Shown: positions 40,695-50,241 of the stretch, in pieces | Layout of the letters: each line of letters opens with the position of its first letter | Numbering within the stretch: position 1 is the stretch's first letter | DNA from: Luteimonas suaedae | GTDB lineage: Bacteria > Pseudomonadota > Gammaproteobacteria > Xanthomonadales > Xanthomonadaceae | Assembly (NCBI RefSeq): GCF_008312895.1 | Contig: NZ_VSSP01000004.1 | Span: 62,001-126,000, forward strand | DNA length: 64,000 nucleotides | Direction of reading: 5' to 3' | Made by a program: the position numbers and the translations under genes | Notes under the pieces: generated by a model | The model's input: the letters and a program-made list of their open reading frames with translations, nothing else | Told to the model about the DNA's origin: nothing | The model's database searches: none

Positions 40695-42827
40695 CTACTC
40701 GACTGTCCGCAGCCGCATGTCGGCGCGATCGAGGGTGAAGCGCTGCGCGTGCGCGCGCGACCGCAGTGCCTCCGGCGTGTCGTAGAGCCGCGTGCGGCAA
40801 ACATCGTCGGGCAGCTCGTGGAAGGTCGCCTCCACCCGGGCGCCGTCGATCGACAGTACGCCGACACCGTGACGTTCGGTCTGTACGTAGCGCAGCGGGG
40901 CGAACCCGTCGGCGAACAGCCGCTCCAGCATCGCCACCATGCGCCTGCCGGCCGCGGCCTGTTCGCCGTCGCCTTCGCTGCTGCGCGCGAGGATGCCCTT
41001 GAGCGTCTCCGAGGACACCGCCGGTGCGGTGAACTCGACCGTGCCCGCGCTGTGCTGGGTGGCGAAGCCGGCATGGATGTCGCCAGAGAGCAGGATCACC
41101 CCGCCGGCCGGATCGAACAGGTCCGCCATCAATCGTTCGCGTTCGACCGGAAAGCCATCCCAGTGGTCGACGTTGAGATAGAAGCGGCGCCGCATCGGCT
41201 CGGGCGCGGCGATCTCCGGACGTGCCAGGTCCAGCACCAGCGAAGTGAAGGACACCGAACTGGCCACGACCTTGAAGCGTGCATCGCTGCCGCGCATGTG
41301 CTCCTCCAGCCAGGCGCGCTGCGCCGCGCCGTAGGCGCTGGGCGTGCCGTCGAGCGCGCGCAGCGCGGCGAACAGGTCGTAGCCGTCCTTCACCACCAGG
41401 TAGCGCGCGCCGAGCGAGCCGAACAGCTGGGTCTTGCCCAGCGCCAGCCAGGGCAGGCCGCGGTCCAGGCCATCGGCCGGCGGCGGCGCGACCTGCGCCT
41501 CCGCGGGTGCGGCGGCGTTGTAGGCGGCCAGGAATCGCGCCAGCACCGGCAGCGCGATCGGACCCGCGGTGGCGGCCGTTGCGCGCTCCCCGGTCGCCGC
41601 CGGCGCCTGTCCGGCGTCGCGATAGGCCTGTGCGACGGCCAGGTGCGCCGCTTCCCGCAGTTCCCGGTGTTCCGGCGCGGCCAGGTCGACGTAGGGCACC
41701 AGCGACGGCGCCAGCGTGGCGTAGTCCATGCCGAGCTTCGGCAGGCGCGCCTCCAGCGCGGCGCGGTCGTAGACCACGGCGCCCGGAAAGGCGTCCTCGG
41801 GAATGGGGTGGTCCGGGCGGGCGCTGCGGTAGTCGGTCAGCACCAGGTCCAGCGCGCGGCCGAAGCGCAGGCCGCGCCACAGCTGCGCGTTGGGGAACAG
41901 CCCGCCGCGGTCGACCGGCAGCGGCGCTTGGCCGAAGTCCAGGTCGACCGGCATGTATTCGAAGTACGCCTGCTCGGCGTTGCGGCGGCGTTCGCGGTCG
42001 CGCTCGTCGGTGCTGCCGTCGCGGTAGGTGCCCACGTCCTGCCAGCAGTCGTCGGAGAACTCGTGGTCGTCCCAGATCGCGACCAGCGGCGCGCGTTCGA
42101 GCAGCGCCTGCAGCGCTTCGTCGCCGCGGAAGGTGCGGTGCAGCTGGCGGTAGTTGGACAGGCTGCGCGCGGCCTGGAAACCCGCCTTGGCGTCGCCCAG
42201 TTCGATGGCGCCGGCGCGATCCTCGAACGCGATGGCGCGGTCGTCGCCACGGCTCTGGAACTGCGGGTCGCCTACGGTCTCGTAGATGAAGTCGCCCAGG
42301 TGCAGGATGAAGTCCAGGTCCTGTTCCAGCAGCGGCAGCAGGCTGTTGTACCAGCGCCCGCCGTAGTCCTGGCAGCTGAGGAACGCGAACCGCAGCGGTA
42401 CGTCGGCGTCCGCGGCCGGCGCGGTGCGGGTACGTCCATGCGGCGACGACACGAAACCGGCCTCGCCATCGGCGATGAGGAAGCGATAGTGATAGGTGCG
42501 CGCCGCCTCCAGCCCTTCGACGCGCAGCTTGATGCAGCCGTCGCTGTCGTCCGGCACGGCGATCTCGCGATCGAGCCGGAGCGCGGTGAACGCCAGGTCC
42601 TCGGCCACCTGCACGCGCAAGGTGCGCGGCAGGCGTTCGGCCGCCACCCGGGTCCACAGCAGCACGCGGTCCGGGCGCGGATCGCCGGAGGCGACCGACT
42701 GCGGAAAATGCGGTCGCGAGATGCGCACCGCGTCGGCGGCCATCGCCGCGAGCACGCGGCCGGCAGGCGCAACGGCGGCCGCGGCGGCGGTCACCGCAAC
42801 GACCTTGAGGAAGCGGCGGCGATTCAT
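40695..42827 (-). CDS. phoD: PhoD-like alkaline phosphatase/phosphodiesterase (Tat-exported)
   Basis: A 710-residue protein starting MNRRRFLKVVAVTAAAAAVAPAG, a twin-arginine signal; this ATG is preferred to upstream ones for that reason. The N-terminal PhoD domain (FPQSVASGDPRPDRVLLWTRV) is followed by the metallophosphatase core: FLSCQDYGGRWYNSLLPLLEQDLDFILHLGDFIYE, APLVAIWDDHEFSDDCW and GVILLSGDIHAGFA, giving the Asp/His metal ligands. It should hydrolyse phosphate mono/diesters in the periplasm. Longer than Bacillus PhoD (about 580) because of extra loops around 400-520. Divergent from receptor 2 across 200 bp with no clear Pho box, so phosphate control is not shown. Confidence 0.9.
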   Translation of the reverse strand: MNRRRFLKVVAVTAAAAAVAPAGRVLAAMAADAVRISRPHFPQSVASGDPRPDRVLLWTRVAAERLPRTLRVQVAEDLAFTALRLDREIAVPDDSDGCIKLRVEGLEAARTYHYRFLIADGEAGFVSSPHGRTRTAPAADADVPLRFAFLSCQDYGGRWYNSLLPLLEQDLDFILHLGDFIYETVGDPQFQSRGDDRAIAFEDRAGAIELGDAKAGFQAARSLSNYRQLHRTFRGDEALQALLERAPLVAIWDDHEFSDDCWQDVGTYRDGSTDERDRERRRNAEQAYFEYMPVDLDFGQAPLPVDRGGLFPNAQLWRGLRFGRALDLVLTDYRSARPDHPIPEDAFPGAVVYDRAALEARLPKLGMDYATLAPSLVPYVDLAAPEHRELREAAHLAVAQAYRDAGQAPAATGERATAATAGPIALPVLARFLAAYNAAAPAEAQVAPPPADGLDRGLPWLALGKTQLFGSLGARYLVVKDGYDLFAALRALDGTPSAYGAAQRAWLEEHMRGSDARFKVVASSVSFTSLVLDLARPEIAAPEPMRRRFYLNVDHWDGFPVERERLMADLFDPAGGVILLSGDIHAGFATQHSAGTVEFTAPAVSSETLKGILARSSEGDGEQAAAGRRMVAMLERLFADGFAPLRYVQTERHGVGVLSIDGARVEATFHELPDDVCRTRLYDTPEALRSRAHAQRFTLDRADMRLRTVE

Positions 42828-43027
42828 GGTGTGCACGGGCGGTTTCACATTGCGGAAAGCGCGCATTGATACGGCGTGCAGATGACCATGCGTTGACACG
42901 GCCGCCGCCGCGCCGCCGCGTCACCGCAACGACGCGCCCATGTCATGCCGCTGCAACGGGTGCTGCCGAGGCTAGCGGGCTTTGGTTCGTCCTCGCCCGT
43001 CCGGGCGTCACGTCAGGGGAAACACGC

Positions 43028-45355
43028 ATGCCGCACTGCCGCCATCCGCTCGCGCTCGCCTTGCATCTCGGCCTTGTGGCTGCGGTGCTGCCATACGCCG
43101 TCGCCGCGCAGACCGCGCCCGAGGCCGATGCGTCGGGCGAGATCGCCTATCTGGACACGATGGTGGTCACCGCGCAGAAGCGCGAACAGCAGGTGAGTGA
43201 GGTGCCGATCGCGATCAGCGCGTACTCGGGCGACTTCCTGCAGGACTACAACGTCCGCGAGTTCTCCGACATCGGCAATCTGGTGCCGGGGCTGGTGGTC
43301 CAGGAGCAGAGCCCGAACAATCCCGGATTCGTGATCCGCGGCATCACCTCCGACAGCGGCGAGGCGAACGTCGAACCGCGGGTGTCGGTGTTCCAGGATG
43401 GCGTGTCGATCTCGAAGTCGCGCGGCTCGATCGTGCAGCCGTTCGACCTGGAGCGGGTGGAGGTGCTGCGCGGCCCGCAGGGCACGCTGTTCGGCCGCGG
43501 TGCGCAGATCGGCGCGGTGCACCTGATCCAGAACAAGGCGTTCAACGGCACCGAGGCCGGCTTCACCGTCGGTGCCGGCAACGAATCCGCCACCCTGCTC
43601 ACCGGCTACGCCAACACGCCGCTGGTGGAGGACAAACTGTACGGCCGCGTCGCCGTGTACCACGAAAAACGCGACGGTTTCGTCGACAACCTGTCGGGCG
43701 GCGACCTCAACGGCAAGGACACCCAGGCCATCCGCGCCAGCTTCCGCCTCGACCTGCGCGAGACCGATACCCTGGACCTGATCCTCAACTGGCAGAAGGA
43801 CACGCCGCCCGGCACTGCCTTCCGCAGCGGTTCGATCCCGACCCGCACCGGCAGCCTGGACGTGCTCGACCGCACCGCCGACCTCAACCGCGGCGAAGCG
43901 CTCGGCCTGGACCGCACCGTGCGCGGCGCGACCCTGCTCGGCAACTTCGCGCTGGGCCCGGCGTGGTCCCTGACCACCATCACCGGCTGGCGCGACTTCG
44001 ACTCCGCCGAGGAGTTCGATGCCGATGGTGCGCAGATCTACGCGCTGGAGTTCGCCGAGATCGCCGAGGGCCGCCAGCTCAGCCAGGAGTTCCGCTTCAA
44101 CTACGACAGCGGCGGCCGCTTCACCGGCTTCGCCGGCGCGTCCTGGTTCCACGAGAAGGGCAGCCAGCGCGTGCCGTTCCGCGCCGACGAGCGCAGTTTC
44201 ATCACGCTGCCGGCGGTCGGCCTGGGCATCCCGCCGCTGCTGCCCGACGGCACCCCGAATACCACGGTCGACATGCTGCCGCTCGCGCCCGGCGTGGTGG
44301 TGCCGCTCAAGCCCTTCCACGAGGAGCAGTACGCCAACTTCGGTGAGACCGACGCCTGGGAGTTCTTCGCCGACGGCACTTTCGCCGCCACCGACCGGCT
44401 GAATCTCACCCTTGGCCTGCGCGGCACGCACGAGGACGTGACTGCGGGTTACCAGGCCGACTACTTCGGCGTGCCGAGCTATCTCGGCCTGGCCGGCCTG
44501 GGTGGCAGTCCCGATCCGGCCAATCCCACCAACATCCTGTTCGCGCCGACCGACGGCCGCCTCTCGCGCAGCGAGTCGTTCAGCAGCCTGGTCGGGCGTG
44601 CCGTGGCCGACTATCGCATCGACGACGACCACAACGGCTACGTCTCGGTCTCGCGCGGGCGCCGGCCGAACGTGATCAACGTTGACGCGTTCTCGTCGGA
44701 AGTGATCGACGACGAGATCGTGTGGAGCTACGAGCTCGGCCTGAAGGGCGCCTTCGCGGACGGTCACCTGCTCTACGACCTGGCCGTGTTCCGCTACGAC
44801 TACTCGAACTTCCAGACCACGGTGCGGGACGACGACACCCTGCTCTACGTGCCCGCCAACGGCGGCAACGCCACCGCGAACGGCGCCGAGCTGTCGCTGC
44901 TGTGGCGCGCCAGCCGCAACCTGTCTGCGTTCCTCAATTACGGCTACGTCGATGCGACCTTCGACGACACCGACGACGACGGCAATCCGCAGGAACTGGC
45001 CGGCAACCGTTTCCGCCTCACGTCCGAGCACAGCGCCTCGGCCGGGCTGGATGCCGGTTTCGATCTCGACAACGGTGCGCGGCTCTACCTGCGCCCGAGC
45101 TGGAACTGGCGTTCGCAGGCGTACTTCGAGGACGACAACACGCCGGGAATCGAGCAGGGCGGCTATGCGCTGTACAACCTGCGCGCCGGCGTGCAGTTCG
45201 GCGACGGCCGCTGGGACGTGAGCGTGTACGGCAGCAATCTCGCCGACAAGGACTACCTGATCGATGCCGGCAACACCGGTCGCCTGTTCGGGACGCCCAC
45301 CTTCATCCAGGGCGCGCCACGGACGTACGGCATGACGCTCAGCGGACGTTTCTGA
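43028..45355 (+). CDS. TonB-dependent outer-membrane receptor 2
   Basis: A 775-residue receptor with signal peptide MPHCRHPLALALHLGLVAAVLPYAVAA, TonB box LDTMVVTAQKREQ, plug motifs NLVPGLVVQEQSPNNPGFVIRGIT and LERVEVLRGPQGTLFGRGAQIGAVHLI, and a barrel ending TYGMTLSGRF. The VVTAQKRE box and ...GPQGTLFGR motif are typical of the sphingomonad/xanthomonad receptor group annotated as iron-complex receptors but often importing other compounds. Divergent from the PhoD gene, suggesting organophosphate or phytate-type uptake as one hypothesis. Followed by a strong hairpin. Confidence 0.9.
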   Translation: MPHCRHPLALALHLGLVAAVLPYAVAAQTAPEADASGEIAYLDTMVVTAQKREQQVSEVPIAISAYSGDFLQDYNVREFSDIGNLVPGLVVQEQSPNNPGFVIRGITSDSGEANVEPRVSVFQDGVSISKSRGSIVQPFDLERVEVLRGPQGTLFGRGAQIGAVHLIQNKAFNGTEAGFTVGAGNESATLLTGYANTPLVEDKLYGRVAVYHEKRDGFVDNLSGGDLNGKDTQAIRASFRLDLRETDTLDLILNWQKDTPPGTAFRSGSIPTRTGSLDVLDRTADLNRGEALGLDRTVRGATLLGNFALGPAWSLTTITGWRDFDSAEEFDADGAQIYALEFAEIAEGRQLSQEFRFNYDSGGRFTGFAGASWFHEKGSQRVPFRADERSFITLPAVGLGIPPLLPDGTPNTTVDMLPLAPGVVVPLKPFHEEQYANFGETDAWEFFADGTFAATDRLNLTLGLRGTHEDVTAGYQADYFGVPSYLGLAGLGGSPDPANPTNILFAPTDGRLSRSESFSSLVGRAVADYRIDDDHNGYVSVSRGRRPNVINVDAFSSEVIDDEIVWSYELGLKGAFADGHLLYDLAVFRYDYSNFQTTVRDDDTLLYVPANGGNATANGAELSLLWRASRNLSAFLNYGYVDATFDDTDDDGNPQELAGNRFRLTSEHSASAGLDAGFDLDNGARLYLRPSWNWRSQAYFEDDNTPGIEQGGYALYNLRAGVQFGDGRWDVSVYGSNLADKDYLIDAGNTGRLFGTPTFIQGAPRTYGMTLSGRF

Positions 45356-45366
45356 CCTGCCGGGAA

Positions 45367-45396
45367 GCGCCCCGGAGCGCTTCGGCTCCGGGGCGC
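45367..45396 (+). terminator. hairpin terminator of receptor 2
   Basis: Perfect 12-bp stem GCGCCCCGGAGC / GCTCCGGGGCGC with a GCTTCG loop, 11 bp after the receptor stop; followed only by a weak ACTTT tract. Confidence 0.7.
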
Positions 45397-45454
45397 ACTT
45401 TCGACCCGAACACGAAGGCCGCAGCGCATAGCGGAGCGCGACGCAAGCAAGAGA

Positions 45455-45472
45455 GCCCGGTTCGCACCGGGC
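45455..45472 (-). terminator. hairpin after receptor 3
   Basis: GCCCGGT-TCGC-ACCGGGC, 7-bp perfect stem, about 34 bp after the receptor 3 stop on the reverse strand and followed there by TCTCTTGCTT. Together with 45367-45396 it separates two convergent receptor genes. Confidence 0.6.
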
Positions 45473-45505
45473 CCTGGTCTTGCAACGACCTTGCGGACGT
45501 CCGCA

Positions 45506-48460
45506 TCAGTCGAACCTGTACACGACCTCCGCGGCCACTTCGCGGCCGACCGGATTGGCCACGCAGTAGGCGAAGCCGCCGCACCACTTGTCCTGGTAGT
45601 GATCGTCGAAGATGTTGTTGACGTAGAGGTTGAGGCGCAGCGCCTCGGTGGCCTGGTAGCCGACGCTGGTGTTCCAGTAGATCTGGTCCTGGTTGTAGTA
45701 ATCGACCAACTCGCTCTGCTGGCCGTAGGTGATGCTGCGTGCGCCGGTGTCCGGATCCTCGCGCAGGTCCGTGCAATCGGTGGCCACGTCCGGGCGGAAG
45801 CCGTTGGGCAGCGCGGTGCAGCCGCCGTAGCGGTCGCTGCGCCTGCCGGCGATCCAGTCCACGAACAGCACCGTGGTCCACTTGTCGATGTTCCAGCTGG
45901 CGCTGGCGCGGCCGCGATAGCGCATCTGACGGTCGCGGTCGCGGCTGTTCTCGAAGGGATCGCCGGGGAACTGGGCGACCTTGTAGGTCAGCTGCTTGGT
46001 CCAGTTCAGCGCGAAGTCGAAGGTTCCCCAGGCCGCGGTCGACAGCTGGTAGCGCGAGGCCACGTCGACGCCGCTCACGCTCTGCTGGGCGCGGTTGATC
46101 GGGCCGACCTCCACTCGCGTGACCATGCCGTTGTCGTCGCGGGTGACGCGGCCGGTCTGCAGGTCGCACAGCGCTTGACTGGGCGGAGCCCGCTCCGGCT
46201 TGTCGAGTGGCCTCTCCGAGCCAGGCAGTCGGCAGAGGGCCTCGTCCAGTAGCACGTCGTCGGGGCCGACGTCGTCGATCGCGTTCTCGATGTCGATGCG
46301 CCAGTAGTCGGCGCTGACCGAGAAACCGTCGAATGCGTCCCAGACGAAGCCGTAGGTGAGCGAGTCGCCGGTTTCGTACAGCAAGTCCTGAGTGCCCTGA
46401 CGCGTGATGACAGGGTTGTCGATGTGGTACGGCTCGCCCGTGCCGCCCGGGCAGTTGCTGGTCTGCCGGTTGGGATCGGACAAGCAGGCGTAGTAGTCGG
46501 TCTGGTCGGAGACGCTTTCGCTGGCGTCGGCGTAGACGAAATGCATGTCCGGCGCGCGGAAGCTGGTGGCGTAGCTGCTGCGCAGCAGCAGGCTCGGGAA
46601 CGGCCGCCACTCCAGGCCGAGGTTGTAGGTGTTCTTGGCGTCGTCGGCGACCGCGTCGTAGCGGTCGTAGCGGCCGGCGGCCGACAGGGTCAGGGTCTCG
46701 AGCAGCGGGACCTTGAACTCCACGCCCACCGCGTAGCGGTTGCGGTCGCCGCCGCCGGTCTCGATGTTGCCGAACGGCGTTCCGTACACCGGATCGGTGC
46801 CGAGGGTGTTCGGATCGGGGCGCAGCTCGTAGCCCTGCCGTGCGGCTTCGACAACGCCGGCGAAGCCGATCGGGCCGGCCCAGCCCTCGAACAGGTCGCC
46901 GCTGAGTACGAAGCTGGCCTGGGTGAGCCAGGTCCGCGCCTGCTTGTCGCCGACCGCGCGGACGCTGTCGTAGCCGCCCCGCGAGACCGGATTCCAGAGC
47001 CGGTCGTAGTCGGGCGCGCGGATGTCCAGCCCGGTCGCCGGATCGATGCCCAGCGACGGCCCAAGGAAAAATTCGGCCGCACGTTCCTCGTGGATGGTCG
47101 GGAAATGCTCCCGTAACTCGTACTCGGCGCGGCCGGCCATGAGGTCCCAGTCGAAGCGGTCGTTGAAGACGGTGCCGCGCAGGCCGGCGTTGAAATCCCA
47201 GTTCGTTTCCTTGGACTTGGTCAGCGCGCGGTCGATGCCGCCGATCTCGCTCGGCACGAAGTAGCGCAACAGGCTCATCTCACGGCCGCTGCCGGCATCG
47301 ATGTAATTGGGGCTGTCCCAGTCCGGCATGAAAGTGTTGCTCTTGCCGGTCGAGTCCCAGTAGCCGACGGTCGCCCAGGCTTCGACGTCGCCGAACTGCT
47401 TGGTGCCGTACACGTAGGCCGAGAGGTCCTTGCTGCCGTTGCGCAGAGTCCAATACTGGAACACGGAACGGTTGGCGCATTGCCAGCCGGTATCGGTCTG
47501 CGCGCCGTTGAAATCGTTGTAGAGGATGCGGTTGTGTTCGTAGAAATCGCCGCCGAACTGGTCGCAGGCGCCGGCGGGCGGCCTGATCCGCTGATCGCTG
47601 GCCACGTCATATAGACGGATGCCGACTTGCGGCGTGTTCGTCGCCACGCCTTGCTGCACGCCGCCGTAGCCCCAGTTGCGGCGCGGCGAATCGGACTCCT
47701 CGTCCATGAACGGCCGTTCGTGCGACCACAGCGGCTTGCGATCGAAGTACTGCAGGGTGTACGCCACGCTCCAGTCCTCGCCGTGCCGGCCGCCGGACCA
47801 GGAGGCCTCTCGCACCGAGCGCCCGCCCTCGGTGGTGGTGCCGTAGCGCGCACGCAGGGTGTCGCCTTCGATGTCCTTTTTCAGGATGACGTTGACCACG
47901 CCGGCCACCGCGTCGGAGCCGTAGATCGCCGAGGCGCCGCTGGCGAGTACCTCGATGCGCTCCACGATCCCGGTGGGGATGTTGTTGTAGTTGGCGAAGT
48001 TGCTCTTGCCGGTATAGGGCAGCGGATAGTCGGCCACGCGGTGGCCGTTGATCAGCAACAGGCTGCGGCCGGGGCCGAGATTGCGCAGGTTGAGCGGACT
48101 GGCGTTGACCGAGCTCTGGCCCCAGTCGTAGTCGTTCTGCACGGTGCCGGTGACCTCGGTCAGCGAGCTGAGCGCCTCGTAGATCGTGGTGAAGCCTTCC
48201 TTCCTGATCTGCTCGCCGGTGATGATCGTCACCGGCGCCGGGCCTTCGATCTCCGCGCGCTTGATGCGCGAGCCGGTGACGGTGACCGTGTCCAGCGTTC
48301 TCGCGTTTTCGTCGGGGCCGGTTTCGGCGGGCGCGCCCGCCTGTTCCGCGGGTGGCGGCTGTTGCGCATCCTGAGCCTGGGCGAGTGCCGCGAACGGCGG
48401 GAACAGCGCCAGTGCGAGCGCGCTCGCCAGGGCGTTGCGGTGGAAGGTTGAATACTGCAT
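45506..48460 (-). CDS. TonB-dependent outer-membrane receptor 3 (large)
   Basis: A 984-residue receptor. Signal peptide MQYSTFHRNALASALALALFPPFAALAQ, a proline/alanine-rich spacer, TonB box LDTVTVTGSRIKR, plug motifs SPLNLRNLGPGRSLLLINGHRVADYPLPY and VERIEVLASGASAIYGSDAVAGVVNVILKKD, and a long barrel ending REVAAEVVYRF followed by a final Asp. The VTVTGSRIKR box is shared with carbohydrate- and oligopeptide-importing receptors of Xanthomonadales. Several cysteine pairs in the extracellular loops (for example YYACLSDPNRQTSNC) suggest disulfide-stabilised loops. A CRP/Clp-like site and -10 lie upstream, implying catabolite- or second-messenger-linked expression. Position between the two xylan blocks makes it a candidate xylan-oligosaccharide importer, but it lacks the xyl-box-like operator. 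Confidence 0.9.
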   Translation of the reverse strand: MQYSTFHRNALASALALALFPPFAALAQAQDAQQPPPAEQAGAPAETGPDENARTLDTVTVTGSRIKRAEIEGPAPVTIITGEQIRKEGFTTIYEALSSLTEVTGTVQNDYDWGQSSVNASPLNLRNLGPGRSLLLINGHRVADYPLPYTGKSNFANYNNIPTGIVERIEVLASGASAIYGSDAVAGVVNVILKKDIEGDTLRARYGTTTEGGRSVREASWSGGRHGEDWSVAYTLQYFDRKPLWSHERPFMDEESDSPRRNWGYGGVQQGVATNTPQVGIRLYDVASDQRIRPPAGACDQFGGDFYEHNRILYNDFNGAQTDTGWQCANRSVFQYWTLRNGSKDLSAYVYGTKQFGDVEAWATVGYWDSTGKSNTFMPDWDSPNYIDAGSGREMSLLRYFVPSEIGGIDRALTKSKETNWDFNAGLRGTVFNDRFDWDLMAGRAEYELREHFPTIHEERAAEFFLGPSLGIDPATGLDIRAPDYDRLWNPVSRGGYDSVRAVGDKQARTWLTQASFVLSGDLFEGWAGPIGFAGVVEAARQGYELRPDPNTLGTDPVYGTPFGNIETGGGDRNRYAVGVEFKVPLLETLTLSAAGRYDRYDAVADDAKNTYNLGLEWRPFPSLLLRSSYATSFRAPDMHFVYADASESVSDQTDYYACLSDPNRQTSNCPGGTGEPYHIDNPVITRQGTQDLLYETGDSLTYGFVWDAFDGFSVSADYWRIDIENAIDDVGPDDVLLDEALCRLPGSERPLDKPERAPPSQALCDLQTGRVTRDDNGMVTRVEVGPINRAQQSVSGVDVASRYQLSTAAWGTFDFALNWTKQLTYKVAQFPGDPFENSRDRDRQMRYRGRASASWNIDKWTTVLFVDWIAGRRSDRYGGCTALPNGFRPDVATDCTDLREDPDTGARSITYGQQSELVDYYNQDQIYWNTSVGYQATEALRLNLYVNNIFDDHYQDKWCGGFAYCVANPVGREVAAEVVYRFD

Positions 48461-48591
48461 CGGGAGCCCCCTCCGGACGTTGAATTGGCGTGATGGTTCA
48501 ACCGCGATGGACAGGCTCCGATCCCGAAACCACCGCACTCGTTTGGCATGCCGAGGATGTGACGCCGTAGTGACATCGTTGCCTCGGAGCG

Positions 48592-48635
48592 ACCATACGC
48601 GACAAAATCTGCCCGCATATGTGATCTGCGTCACT
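48592..48635 (-). promoter_or_regulatory. CRP/Clp-type promoter of receptor 3
   Basis: TGTGATCTGCGTCACT (48620-48635) fits the CRP/Clp consensus TGTGA-N6-TCACA. On the reverse strand TATGGT (48597-48592) is a fair -10; the site centre then lies about 42 bp upstream of the predicted start, the class II activator position. The rest of the 400-bp gap 48461-48860 holds only a short hairpin-rich stretch (about 48768-48822) resembling the CCTTCTCC repeat family. Confidence 0.55.
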
Positions 48636-48860
48636 CTTTTAGAACGATCCATACATAATCCGCGTGAAGACGATGTTCCACGCGCCGCGTGATCGATCCT
48701 GCGGCGTGTCCGGGCAGAACGGGCAGTCCGAAGTTGCGCCGGATGAGTGCGCTCTTGCGCCTGCGGCGCCCCCCGAGTCCGGGGCAGTCGCTCAGGGCAC
48801 CTTCACCCCGTGAGCGGGGAAGGAAATGCGCTATTCAGGATTTGCGATCGAGGGACAGGC

Positions 48861-49874
48861 CTATGCCGGGGGATGCTCACTCGAGGCATAGATCGATCGC
48901 GCATCCAGCAGCGCGTCCTGCTTCCCGGCGTCGCACACCGCGTAGACGAAGCCCGGGTGCAGCGCGAACGCGCCGACCTCTCCCGCCTTGTTCATCGCCA
49001 GGAAGCACACCTGCAGGGTCTTGCTCGCTTCCGGGCGCCTGCGCACCATGCGCTCGATCGCCTCGCGGCACGCCTCCATCGGCGAGCGGCCCTGGCGCAT
49101 CAGCTCGACCACCAGGAAGCTGGCCGCATTGCGGATCATTTCCTCGCCCACGCCGGAGGCGGTCGCGGCGCCGACATCGTTGTCGACATACAGCCCGGCG
49201 CCGACGATCGGGCTGTCGCCGACCCGGCCGTGCAGCTTCCAGGCCATGCCGCTGGTGGTGCAGGCGCCGGCGAGACGGCCGTCGCCGTCGAGCGCGAGGA
49301 TGCCCAGGGTGTCGTGGTTGTCGCGGTTGCCGGGCAGCTTCGCGCGCTCGGCGTTGATCTGCGGCTGGTACTTCGCGGTCTTCAGCCATTCGCGCCAGGC
49401 CTGTTCCGCTTCGGGCGTCAGCAGTGTCTTCTTCTCGAACCCTTGCCCGACCGCGAACTGCTGCGCGCCGTCGCCGACCAGCAGCACGTGCGGCGTCTTC
49501 TCCATCACCGCGCGCGCGACCGAGACCGGGTGCGCGATGTCCTCGAGCGCCGCCACCGCACCGCAGCGGCCGTCGCCGTCCATAATGCTGGCGTCGAGCG
49601 TCAGCACGCCGTCGCGGTCGGGATAGCCGCAGCGGCCGACGGTGCTGTTGCACAGCGTGCCCTCCGCCCAGCGCGCGCCGGTTTCCACCGCATCCAGCGC
49701 ACCGTCGCCGCGCGCCAGCACCGGCCATGCCGCCTGATTGGCGCCAACGCCGAAATCCCAGGTCGATACCACGCGCATGCGCGGCGATGCGGTCGCGACG
49801 GCGCCGCCATGCGGCAACGCCAGGGCGCTGCCGGCGAGCAGGGTCGAATGCAGAAAACGACGGCGCGTGGTCAT
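48861..49874 (-). CDS. Tat-exported glycosylasparaginase (N4-(beta-N-acetylglucosaminyl)-L-asparaginase family)
   Basis: A 337-residue Ntn-hydrolase precursor. Start MTTRRRFLHSTLLAGSALAL, a twin-arginine signal, with GGAG before ATG 49874. Family motifs: NSTVGRCGYPDRDGVLTLDASIMDG, and the autocleavage site NHDTLGILALD, where the Thr becomes the N-terminal nucleophile of the beta chain; GRVGDSPIVGAGLYVDNDVGAATASGVGE follows. It cleaves the GlcNAc-Asn link of glycoasparagine or related beta-aspartyl amides. In Xanthomonas a similar enzyme takes part in N-glycan degradation, but no other N-glycan genes are near. Confidence 0.92.
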   Translation of the reverse strand: MTTRRRFLHSTLLAGSALALPHGGAVATASPRMRVVSTWDFGVGANQAAWPVLARGDGALDAVETGARWAEGTLCNSTVGRCGYPDRDGVLTLDASIMDGDGRCGAVAALEDIAHPVSVARAVMEKTPHVLLVGDGAQQFAVGQGFEKKTLLTPEAEQAWREWLKTAKYQPQINAERAKLPGNRDNHDTLGILALDGDGRLAGACTTSGMAWKLHGRVGDSPIVGAGLYVDNDVGAATASGVGEEMIRNAASFLVVELMRQGRSPMEACREAIERMVRRRPEASKTLQVCFLAMNKAGEVGAFALHPGFVYAVCDAGKQDALLDARSIYASSEHPPA

Positions 49875-50241
49875 GCGGATCTCCGTGGACATGAGAACTG
49901 GCGGGTGCGCACCGCAACCGCGAATGATGAGTTTTGTCCGACTTCTCCCACGATACTGCTTTTGCTCGTCATTCCAGAAGCGGACGAGCGCGAAACGCGC
50001 GGACCAGCCGAGGGTTGGTTCGAAGGGCGAGGCCGCCGACAAGGCGATCGTGTGCCGGTTCGCGGCGTCGTCCCGAGCGCAGCGAGGATCCGCTTTCGGG
50101 CGAAGTGCGCGCAGCAGATCCACTCGCTGCGATTGGAACGACGGGTCATAAGGCGGGACGGCAGTGGCCCTGCGCGGGTTTTCGTGGTGGGAGGTCTGCG
50201 CTAGCATCGGTCCAACCGCTGGACCACTTCGCAGGCACGAC
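49875..50241. other. divergent intergenic region with repeat-like sequence
   Basis: 367 bp between the glycosylasparaginase gene (reverse) and the mutarotase gene (forward). It contains stretches such as CGTCATTCCAGAAGCGG and CGTCCCGAGCGCAGCGAGG, which resemble widely dispersed Xanthomonadaceae intergenic repeats. No gene and no confident promoter seen. Confidence 0.45.

Noticed and set aside
40650-42869. 739-codon forward frame
   Set aside because: Antisense to the PhoD-like phosphatase, which has all metal-ligand motifs.
42828-43027. Pho box upstream of phoD/receptor 2
   Set aside because: No pair of CTGTCAT-like direct repeats at 11-bp spacing could be found.
43013-45031. 672-codon reverse frame
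   Set aside because: Antisense to TonB receptor 2; no recognisable motif.
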